From positions 1 through 15,778 of the forward strand of contig JARLHB010000112.1 of NCBI GenBank assembly GCA_031292465.1: a stretch of 15,778 nucleotides of DNA, given 5' to 3'. A program made the position numbers and the translations under genes. This DNA comes from Ignavibacteriaceae bacterium (GTDB lineage: Bacteria > Bacteroidota > Ignavibacteria > Ignavibacteriales > Ignavibacteriaceae). This document shows, piece after piece, positions 1 through 6,433 of this stretch. Each line of letters opens with the position of its first letter. The first letter of the stretch is position 1. A model generated the notes under the pieces. It had not been told where the DNA came from, did not search any database, and saw only the letters and a list, made by a program, of their open reading frames with translations.

Positions 1-1328
1 ATCGTTGAAATAATCAGAATTGTGGAAACGGTGAATTGAAGCAATACAAGATATTTTGTGATTGATAATTTTGAATAGCCCTTCCCTGTAAATTTTCCAA
101 ATAACTGCGAAGGGTTAAATACCGAAACAAAAAATGCAGGATAACATCCCGATATTATCCCCACAAAAAGAGTTACCGTGCTAATCATTAGAATCAGTTC
201 AAACGCGTTATTCCATCCAATTTGCAAAGGGCGGTCAATTATTGAATACACTTCGGGAAGGAATAATTCCAGCAGCACCAGCGCCAGAACCGCTGATATT
301 ATTGTAATTATGATTGACTCACCGATAAATTGTTTTATTAATTGCGCCCTGTCTGCCCCTAATACCTTTCTCACCCCTATTTCTTTTAAGCGGCCTGCAT
401 AACGGACAGTTAAGATATTCGTATAATTTATACATGCCATTAAAAGAATTAATAACCCGACACCGGAGAATAAATAGACATACGTAATATCCCCGTTTGG
501 CTCTAATTCCGGCAAAATGTTAGAGTATAAATGAATATCTTTAAGCGGCTGAAAAGCGAATGACGGTTTGAATGCGTCATATATACCACCATAATATTCC
601 TTCAGGAAATCAGGCAGCTTTTTTTGTAATATATTAATTGAAGAAACATTGTTAACTGTAAAATATGTATATACGGTAGTATTAAAAGTATTTACAAAAA
701 AGTCTTTACCGTAAAGATATTCCGCAGTCGGCATAGAGATTAAAAAATCAAAATGAAAATGCGAGTTTACCGGTACATCCTTCATCATCCCGGTAACCTT
801 TAAATTATACTTTCCGTCAATTTTAACAACACGGCCTGCGGGATTACTGCTGCCGAAATATTTTTTTGATGCTGATTCAGTTAAAATAACAGAGCCGGGT
901 TCTTCCAATGCTGTGGCAGGATTTCCGGCTAACAATGGAAATGTAAATACTTTAAAAAACGAAGGATCGGCAAGGAATGCTTTCTCTTCATAAAAATATT
1001 TATCTGCAGTATTCACAAGTATTTTACCTGATTTAACAATCCTAACAGTGTTTGTTATTTCCGGGAATTTGTTTTTAAGAGCGCCGGCTAAAGGCGCCGG
1101 CGTTAATGCATAACTCTCCGCTTTACCATTAATATTATCCCCTCCGGCAACCCTGAAAATATTTTCATAATTCCTGTTAAAAGTATCAAAGCTTAATTCC
1201 TGCCGCACAAATAAACAGATTACCAGAAACGCCGCTATGCCGATTGCAAGTCCGGTTATATTAATAAATGAGAAGAGCTTATTCTTTAATATATTCCGCA
1301 GCGCTATTTTCAGATAATTTTTTAACAT
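1..1328 (-). CDS. Gene A: duplicated FtsX/MacB-like ABC permease, C-terminal part outside window
   Basis: The first 442 codons are visible and stay open to the left edge, so roughly the last 350 residues are missing. The ATG at 1326-1328 is preceded by AGGA at 1337-1340 with 8-nt spacing, and the protein begins MLKNYLKIALRN like its paralogues. Visible parts are a cytoplasmic basic N-terminus, TM1 (about 20-41), the first periplasmic core domain (about 50-275, with conserved KYFGSSNPAG and VTGMMKDVPVNSHFHFDF), TM2 ending in the motif NYTNILTV, the coupling-helix motif LKEIGVRKVLGAD, TM3, TM4 and the beginning of TM5 at LVLLQFTVSTILIIST. It should be an inner-membrane permease half-pair needing an ATPase in trans; the substrate is unknown. 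It lies only 27 nt after gene B, so the two are probably co-transcribed. Its TM2 motif links it to B rather than to D-G. A GC-rich stretch at 1081-1102 carries GCGCCGGC twice. Confidence 0.93.
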   Translation of the reverse strand, partial: MLKNYLKIALRNILKNKLFSFINITGLAIGIAAFLVICLFVRQELSFDTFNRNYENIFRVAGGDNINGKAESYALTPAPLAGALKNKFPEITNTVRIVKSGKILVNTADKYFYEEKAFLADPSFFKVFTFPLLAGNPATALEEPGSVILTESASKKYFGSSNPAGRVVKIDGKYNLKVTGMMKDVPVNSHFHFDFLISMPTAEYLYGKDFFVNTFNTTVYTYFTVNNVSSINILQKKLPDFLKEYYGGIYDAFKPSFAFQPLKDIHLYSNILPELEPNGDITYVYLFSGVGLLILLMACINYTNILTVRYAGRLKEIGVRKVLGADRAQLIKQFIGESIIITIISAVLALVLLELFLPEVYSIIDRPLQIGWNNAFELILMISTVTLFVGIISGCYPAFFVSVFNPSQLFGKFTGKGYSKLSITKYLVLLQFTVSTILIIST

Positions 1329-1355
1329 GGTATTATTCCTGAAACTTTATACATT

Positions 1356-3749
1356 TTACTCACTTCTTAAAGAATCCACCGGGTTTGCTTTTGCGGCGGA
1401 TAATGCCTGAAAACCAACGCTGAATAATGCAATAAGCAGTGTTAATATTCCCGCTGCAGCAAACACCCATAAATTTATACCGATATGATAGACAAAATTA
1501 TTAAGCCACTTGCTTAATAAGTAATATGCGGCTGACCAGGCAATAATATTTGCAGCAGCAATTATTATAAGGTATTCTCCCATCATCAGGGAAAGAACAT
1601 TGCGTATTGATGCGCCTAATACTTTCCTGATTCCTATTTCTTTTCTTCGCGTCTGCGATACTAAAGTTATCAGTCCGAATAACCCAATCGAGGATATTAT
1701 AACGGCAAACAGGCTGAAGACGAAAATAATCTTGCTTGTCTGCTGTTCTGTTTTATAAAGGTTATCGTATTCTTCATCCAGAAAAGAATAAGTAAAAGGC
1801 TGATCAGGTACAACTTCATTCCAGGCTTTTTCAATACTTTTCATTGTCGATACAATATTATCTCCTTTTAATTTAAGCACAATCCCCGATGCGCTCCATT
1901 CCCGCAGATAAAATATAGTTGGAGGAACTTCCTCCTTGAATGACCTGAAATGAATATCCTCAACCACCCCGATTACTTTCTGCGGGTCCGATGCATTATT
2001 AATACCGCTTAGCTCCGCGCCAACAGGATTTTTTAATTTAAGCTCCTTAACTGCCTCCCTGTTTATAATTACACCTTCGGAGTGATCTGTTTTATACTCG
2101 CGCATAAAATCCCTGCCGGATGTAATTTTAGCCTGCAAGGTTTTGAAATAGTTATAGTCGATTGCAATAAGCCCGGCATGAAGCCCGTCCCCTTCTTTTT
2201 TATTTCTTACCCATACCTGAGTAAAATTATTTACATTCTCAGAGGGAACATTCCCGCCCGCAGTAACAGATAATACCTGCGGATTTTCGCCAATTTTATT
2301 TGCAAAATTAGTATAGCGGCTGTACATGTCTTTATCATAGGGATTACTTATTAACAGCAGATGTTCCTTATTAAATCCAAGGTTGGTGTTTTGCATGTAA
2401 TTCAACTGACTAAATATTACGATGGCACCAATAAGCAGGGTAATAGTTATGACAAATTGTATGCCTGTTACAATCTGCCTGAATCCGAATTGCATTTTTG
2501 CGGGGTTAAACCTGGAACTGTAAGTATTCCCTTTTAATTTTTCCAGGGAGCTTGATTTAATTACAACTACTGCCGGATAAATAAAAGATGAAATTGTGGT
2601 AAAAATAAAAAGCCCAAAGATTGACAGGATTATTTCTTTCTGAAATAACGAACTGAAATTAAATTCTTTATATGTTAACCTGTTGAAAGATCCCATCAGC
2701 AGTTCAACTATGATAATTGCCCATATAAGCGAAACAAAAAAGCATGAAAGTGTTTCTATAAAGAATTGTGTAAATATATTTTTCCTGCCTGCTCCCAGAA
2801 ATTTCCTTACGGCAAATTCTTTTTCCCTTAACCTGACGAACACAGTAAGAATATTCGTATAATTAAATGAAGCCATAAACAATATTAAAATAGCAACAAT
2901 TATAAAAATCCTTACTGAATTTATACTGCCATGCACGGCAACATCCCATACGGTGTCGGTTGAGTAAAGGTATATATCATTTAGAGGCTCCAGTACAAAG
3001 CCGCCGATTCCAATCGCATCTTTAATATTATCATTAAATACTTTCTGCATTTTAGTTTTAAGCAAATCAAGGTTTGCATTAGGCTTAAGCATAAAATAGT
3101 AATAGGTGCCGGATTCCGTCATGTCGTTCATGAACCGGGGCTCTATGATATTGAATGAACAAAGTGATGCTATCAGTTCAGGGCGGATATGCGAATGTAC
3201 AGGTATATCTTTCATTATACCTGTTACTGTAAAATCGTACTTATTTAATACTTTTAATGTTTTCCCGACGGGATCGGCGCTGCCGAAATATTTTTGAGCG
3301 GCAGTTTTAGTTAACACAACTGTAAAAGGGTCTTTAAGCGCCGTCTGGGAGTTTCCTCTTTCCAGCGGAAAAGTCATTACATTAAAAATTTCTTTGTCTG
3401 AAAAATATAAATCTTCCGTAAAAGTTTTATTATTACATTTTAATGCTAATTTAGGCCATTTTGACAGCCTGAAACCGGTTTGGAATTCGGGAATTTCACC
3501 AAGCATTTTGGGAAACAGAACTGCAGGCATTATTGCATCTTTTTCTCCTGTGATTTTATTCTGGAACACTACCCTGCATATTTTATCCCTGTTAACATTG
3601 AACTTATCATACTGAAGTTCATCAAATACATATAGCAAAATGAATAAACAGCAGGCAATTGCAATTGCCATACCGGCAATATTAATTAGTGAAAATCTCC
3701 TCTGCCTGAAGAGATTTCTTAGTGCCAATTTCAAGTAATTTAAATACAT
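1356..3749 (-). CDS. Gene B: duplicated FtsX/MacB-like ABC permease with atypical first coupling motif
   Basis: A complete 797-residue permease. I place the start at ATG 3747-3749 because AGGGTG (3756-3761) sits 6 nt upstream. The in-frame GTG at 3756-3758 lies inside that ribosome site and is less likely. Order: TM1 (about 20-42), first periplasmic domain (50-275, KYFGSADPVG, VTGIMKDIPVHSH), TM2 (about 278-302, NYTNILTV), TM3 (325-350), TM4 (372-398), TM5 (428-447), second periplasmic domain (450-670, with VIGVVEDIHFRSF), TM6 (672-697), TM7 (722-745), TM8 (758-782), end NPVDSLRSE. The second-half coupling motif RRKEIGIRKVLGAS is canonical, but the first reads EKEFAVRKFLGAG, losing the usual I/V-G. 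The protein also ends LRSE where D-G end LKYE. It is membrane-embedded with two large periplasmic domains; the substrate is unknown. The preceding gap may hold its own promoter. Confidence 0.95.
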   Translation of the reverse strand: MYLNYLKLALRNLFRQRRFSLINIAGMAIAIACCLFILLYVFDELQYDKFNVNRDKICRVVFQNKITGEKDAIMPAVLFPKMLGEIPEFQTGFRLSKWPKLALKCNNKTFTEDLYFSDKEIFNVMTFPLERGNSQTALKDPFTVVLTKTAAQKYFGSADPVGKTLKVLNKYDFTVTGIMKDIPVHSHIRPELIASLCSFNIIEPRFMNDMTESGTYYYFMLKPNANLDLLKTKMQKVFNDNIKDAIGIGGFVLEPLNDIYLYSTDTVWDVAVHGSINSVRIFIIVAILILFMASFNYTNILTVFVRLREKEFAVRKFLGAGRKNIFTQFFIETLSCFFVSLIWAIIIVELLMGSFNRLTYKEFNFSSLFQKEIILSIFGLFIFTTISSFIYPAVVVIKSSSLEKLKGNTYSSRFNPAKMQFGFRQIVTGIQFVITITLLIGAIVIFSQLNYMQNTNLGFNKEHLLLISNPYDKDMYSRYTNFANKIGENPQVLSVTAGGNVPSENVNNFTQVWVRNKKEGDGLHAGLIAIDYNYFKTLQAKITSGRDFMREYKTDHSEGVIINREAVKELKLKNPVGAELSGINNASDPQKVIGVVEDIHFRSFKEEVPPTIFYLREWSASGIVLKLKGDNIVSTMKSIEKAWNEVVPDQPFTYSFLDEEYDNLYKTEQQTSKIIFVFSLFAVIISSIGLFGLITLVSQTRRKEIGIRKVLGASIRNVLSLMMGEYLIIIAAANIIAWSAAYYLLSKWLNNFVYHIGINLWVFAAAGILTLLIALFSVGFQALSAAKANPVDSLRSE

Positions 3750-3755
3750 ACTATT

Positions 3756-3761
3756 CACCCT
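3756..3761 (-). promoter_or_regulatory. Ribosome binding site deciding the start of gene B
   Basis: AGGGTG on the minus strand, 6 nt before ATG 3747-3749. It overlaps the in-frame GTG at 3756-3758, which has no suitably spaced Shine-Dalgarno of its own. The ATG is therefore preferred, and it also matches the length of the N-terminus in the other paralogues. Confidence 0.6.
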
Positions 3762-3829
3762 ATTATTTAATAATGTTACACATGATCCAATTATTTTAAA
3801 GCAATTCGCTGAACAGCTTCTTTCTTTAA

Positions 3830-3835
3830 ATTATA
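3830..3835 (-). promoter_or_regulatory. Possible -10 element (TATAAT) upstream of gene B
   Basis: A perfect TATAAT on the minus strand, about 80 nt before the chosen ATG of gene B and inside the longest gap of the array. No good -35 hexamer stands 16-18 nt upstream; the sequence there is the GC-richer end of the repeat region. In AT-rich DNA such a hexamer can arise by chance, so this is only a candidate for a separate promoter driving B and A. Confidence 0.3.
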
Positions 3836-3882
3836 ATAAAGCATCTGTCTGGCGAAACAGCGCCTGCCTGCCCTGCCTACCG

Positions 3883-3904
3883 AGTCTGTTACAGAACTAT
3901 TTTA
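3883..3904. repeat. Direct repeat, copy 1
   Basis: AGTCTGTTACAGAACTATTT and two further bases (22 nt). It matches the copy at 3976-3996 with one substitution and one single-base insertion. This copy is itself an imperfect inverted repeat, AGT-CTGT-ta-ACAG-a-ACT, so it could fold or bind a dimeric protein. Confidence 0.65.
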
Positions 3905-3916
3905 TTTATAACATTG

Positions 3917-3936
3917 CCCCGACTTTTAAGTCGGGG
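3917..3936. repeat. 20-nt palindrome (strong stem-loop)
   Basis: CCCCGACTTTTAAGTCGGGG: arms of 9 bp around a 2-nt centre, more realistically a 7-bp GC-rich stem with a 6-nt loop. No run of T follows the stem on either strand (minus strand continues CAATGTTATAAATAAAATAG), so it is not a typical intrinsic terminator. It might still mark or stabilise the 3' end of the gene C transcript, or be an extragenic palindromic repeat. Confidence 0.65.
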
Positions 3937-3975
3937 AGAATAAAAACTCAAAACACCAGGCTTTAGCCACATCTT

Positions 3976-3996
3976 AGTCGTTACAGAATTATTTTA
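3976..3996. repeat. Direct repeat, copy 2
   Basis: AGTCGTTACAGAATTATTTT plus one base (21 nt). It is the partner of the copy at 3883-3904, in the same orientation, 71 nt apart. It begins only 5 nt beyond the stop codon of gene C. The two copies bracket the palindromes in the gap. Confidence 0.65.
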
Positions 3997-4001
3997 AGCT
4001 T

Positions 4002-6338
4002 TCATTCATACCTTAATACTTCAACCGGATTTTTTCTAACTGTTCTCCAGGTTTGCCATATTACGGTCAGAAATGCAGTAAGCAATGCAATGATTAACGA
4101 TAATGCAAATACCCACCAGCTTATTTCAGTTCTATATGCAAAATTTTCCAGCCATTCATTTACTGCATACCAGCCCAGAGGCAGGGCAATAATAGAAGCG
4201 ACAACAACCCATTTCAGGAAATCTTTATTCAGCATAAACATCAGTTCGCTTACTTTTGCGCCGTGTACTTTGCGTATGCCTATTTCCTTAGAACGCCGTT
4301 CGGAGGCAAATATCACCAGGCCAAGAATACCCAGGCAGGATATACTCACTGCAAGCACTGCAAATATTCCTATGGTATCGGCAAACTTTTCCTCCTTTTT
4401 ATACATATTATTAAATATGTCATCATAAAACTGATAATTCATTTTATAATTTGAATTCGGAACTACCTTTCCCCATATTTTATTAATATAATCCATTGTC
4501 TGCCTTAATGCTCCTGCCTTTATTCTTATATTGACAATATTAGGTGTAAACATTGAGGAATAGACAATACAAGCCGGTTCTATTTCATCACGAAATGAAG
4601 AATAATGGAAATCTTTTACTACGCCAATCACACTATATCCTTCGCCGTTTTCAAATCTTTTATTAATTAAATTATCCCAGCCCATATATTTATAAGCTGC
4701 TTCATTTATCAGGCATGTTTTCCCATATTCACCCGGCAGCAGATCCCTTCCCAATAACAATTTAACCTTAAATGTCTGCATAAAAGAACTGTCGGCCCCT
4801 ATAACTGTTGCCATTTTCCTTTCCCCGTTAATATTACGCATGCCCATCTTCATTTGAATCTCTCCCGGCGCCCCGGATGTTGCCGATACATTAAGAATAT
4901 TCGGATACTGCTTTAATTCGTTAATAAAAACCGGGGTGTTTATTCCAAAAGCATCAATTCGTAATAATTGTTCCTTTGCAAATCCAAGGTCACTATGTTT
5001 CACATAGTTTATCTGTTTTTCTATTATCATTATACAGAAAATAAGGGCTATGGATACTGTAAACTGCAATACGGTTAATATATTGCGGAAATAATTTTTA
5101 CGTTTTGATATTATTAAACCGCCGCTGAATATTCTTACCGGATTAAATGATGAAATTAATATTGCCGGCCCTATGCCTGCTATCAGGCCTGTTATCAAAA
5201 CAAACGATATTATTATCAGGTTTCCCGGGAATGTTGCGAGCGGCAGAAGGCTTAACTTACTATTCAGTATTTCGCTGAAATAAGGAATAGTGAGCTCGGA
5301 GATCAATACGGATACAATAAATGCGGCAAAGGTAACTAACACGGATTCCGTGAGAAGATTTATGATTATGTCCTTCCTAGCAGCTCCAACAGTTTTTCTT
5401 ATGCCTGTTTCTTTATTCCTTCTATTCTGTTGCGCAACGGAAAGATTAATGTAATTAATTATAGCAAGTATAAGAATTATTACTGCGATGCTTAATAATA
5501 TTTTCAGCAGGGCCGGGTTGCCTTTCCTGCTGCTATTGCCTAATGTATTATCATATAAATAAATATTTTTCAGCGGTATAAGATCGGCATTCTTTAAATA
5601 CGGGTACATTATACCTGCATTTTTATTTATTTTATTAATAACTTCCTTCGCACTTGTATTGGCATTCAATTGAAAATAGGCATTATAATAATACCTGTAA
5701 GAACTTGAGTCTTCACTATTCGAACAAAAATAACCGCTGTTATAATATTTATTAGCTGCACTTACAATTATATCTGCCCTGGCACTTGCATTTTCCGGGA
5801 AATCCGGGATTACGCCGGATATAATTACCCGCGAATCGTTTTCTTCGAATAGTTCTTTTCCTAAAGGGTTAACTTTTCCAAATAGCTTTTCAGCAGTACT
5901 TTTAGTAATCACAGCAGAATTAATATTAGGGAATGGATTCTTTTTGTCCCCATATAAAAACGGGATTGAGAAAACCTTAAAATAATCGTTATCTGCAGAC
6001 ATAAAATTGTTTATGGTACATTTGTTCTGATTATGGTTTATCTCCACCTGGAAGTCTCCCAGCCTGAAGAAGCAACTGTTTTTTATTCCCGGGATATTGT
6101 TTTGAATAGTTTTTACTACCCGGTAATCTATTTCGCTTGAATTATTCTCTCTGTCAATCAGCTTGTATATATTTTCGGAGTTACTATAAAACCTGTCTGT
6201 TGTGGACTCTTTAATAATAAACAGGCTGATAATCAGACATATTGCCAGGCTAAACGCGAAGCCAAGAATATTTATAAGCGAAAAAGTTTTATGCTTCAAC
6301 AGGTTTCGGGCTGTAGTTTTCAGATAATTTTTTAACAA
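4002..6338 (-). CDS. Gene C: divergent duplicated FtsX/MacB-like ABC permease, TTG start
   Basis: I choose TTG at 6336-6338 as the start because AAGGAG (6345-6350) lies exactly 6 nt upstream and the product then starts (M)LKNYLKTTARN like its paralogues; this gives 778 residues. The frame stays open upstream to another TTG at 6386, but that one lies in the leader hairpin. Order: TM1 (about 19-42), first periplasmic domain (50-272), TM2 (276-300), coupling motif NKETGIRKTVGAA (308-320), TM3 (325-350), TM4 (372-396), TM5 (420-440), second periplasmic domain (445-652, VIGVVKDFHYSSF), TM6 (654-678), coupling motif SKEIGIRKVHGAK (683-695), TM7 (706-727), TM8 (740-764), end NPVEVLRYE. The first periplasmic domain has three cysteines (about 89, 107, 205) and lost the NSHF signature seen in D-G (PENASARAD instead). 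It is the most divergent member; its substrate is unknown. Confidence 0.94.
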   Translation of the reverse strand: MLKNYLKTTARNLLKHKTFSLINILGFAFSLAICLIISLFIIKESTTDRFYSNSENIYKLIDRENNSSEIDYRVVKTIQNNIPGIKNSCFFRLGDFQVEINHNQNKCTINNFMSADNDYFKVFSIPFLYGDKKNPFPNINSAVITKSTAEKLFGKVNPLGKELFEENDSRVIISGVIPDFPENASARADIIVSAANKYYNSGYFCSNSEDSSSYRYYYNAYFQLNANTSAKEVINKINKNAGIMYPYLKNADLIPLKNIYLYDNTLGNSSRKGNPALLKILLSIAVIILILAIINYINLSVAQQNRRNKETGIRKTVGAARKDIIINLLTESVLVTFAAFIVSVLISELTIPYFSEILNSKLSLLPLATFPGNLIIISFVLITGLIAGIGPAILISSFNPVRIFSGGLIISKRKNYFRNILTVLQFTVSIALIFCIMIIEKQINYVKHSDLGFAKEQLLRIDAFGINTPVFINELKQYPNILNVSATSGAPGEIQMKMGMRNINGERKMATVIGADSSFMQTFKVKLLLGRDLLPGEYGKTCLINEAAYKYMGWDNLINKRFENGEGYSVIGVVKDFHYSSFRDEIEPACIVYSSMFTPNIVNIRIKAGALRQTMDYINKIWGKVVPNSNYKMNYQFYDDIFNNMYKKEEKFADTIGIFAVLAVSISCLGILGLVIFASERRSKEIGIRKVHGAKVSELMFMLNKDFLKWVVVASIIALPLGWYAVNEWLENFAYRTEISWWVFALSLIIALLTAFLTVIWQTWRTVRKNPVEVLRYE

Positions 6339-6344
6339 TTTATT

Positions 6345-6350
6345 CTCCTT
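6345..6350 (-). promoter_or_regulatory. Shine-Dalgarno fixing a TTG start for gene C
   Basis: AAGGAG on the minus strand followed by 6 nt and then TTG (6336-6338). No ATG or GTG in this frame lies near it, so the gene most likely starts with TTG. TTG starts are usually less efficient, which together with the hairpin just upstream hints at low or controlled expression of C. Confidence 0.7.
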
Positions 6351-6360
6351 TTTATTTAAT

Positions 6361-6399
6361 GGGCAGCCGGATGGTAAATATTGCAACCACCGGCTGCCC
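6361..6399 (-). promoter_or_regulatory. Strong hairpin in the leader of gene C
   Basis: Perfect 10-bp inverted repeat GGGCAGCCGG (6361-6370) and CCGGCTGCCC (6390-6399). The stem can extend by a further 3 bp (TGG/CCA) after a one-base bulge, leaving a 12-nt loop. In the transcript it lies after the stop of gene D and ends 10 nt before the AAGGAG of gene C. There is no T run behind it on either strand, so a plain intrinsic terminator is unlikely. An RNA processing or stabilising element, or a structure limiting ribosome access to C, are the alternatives; it could also be a copy of an extragenic repeat. Confidence 0.7.
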
Positions 6400-6433
6400 G
6401 GCTACTGGGAACTACTTTATTTTATTTAACTGT

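Larger units (their letters stand above)
3750..4001. other. Longest intergenic gap: palindromes and direct repeats, no gene
   Basis: This 252-nt gap separates C from B, whereas the other gaps are 27-95 nt. It holds no plausible gene. Read along the plus strand it contains the candidate TATAAT (minus strand), a small stem-loop GGCG-aaacag-CGCC at 3851-3864, a run of CCTGCC-like units at about 3862-3880, one copy of a 21-22 nt repeat, a 20-nt palindrome, a GGC-ttta-GCC mini-palindrome at 3959-3968 and the second repeat copy. The mixture looks like an extragenic repetitive element of the REP or MITE-relic kind. That is inference, since only one locus is visible. Confidence 0.6.

Noticed and set aside
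3917..3936. Intrinsic terminator after gene C
   Set aside because: The stem is strong but no U-tract follows it in the minus-strand transcript, so a classical Rho-independent terminator is not supported.
4090..4428. Plus-strand open frame of 112 codons
   Set aside because: It lies wholly antisense to the conserved 3' part of gene C and shows no independent ribosome site or recognisable domain.
6339..6386. Upstream TTG (6384-6386) as start of gene C
   Set aside because: It would add 16 residues not seen in paralogues and lies in the hairpin, while AAGGAG is correctly spaced only for the TTG at 6336-6338.
6361..6399. Intrinsic terminator between D and C
   Set aside because: After the stem the transcript continues with A-rich sequence and the ribosome site of C, not a U run.
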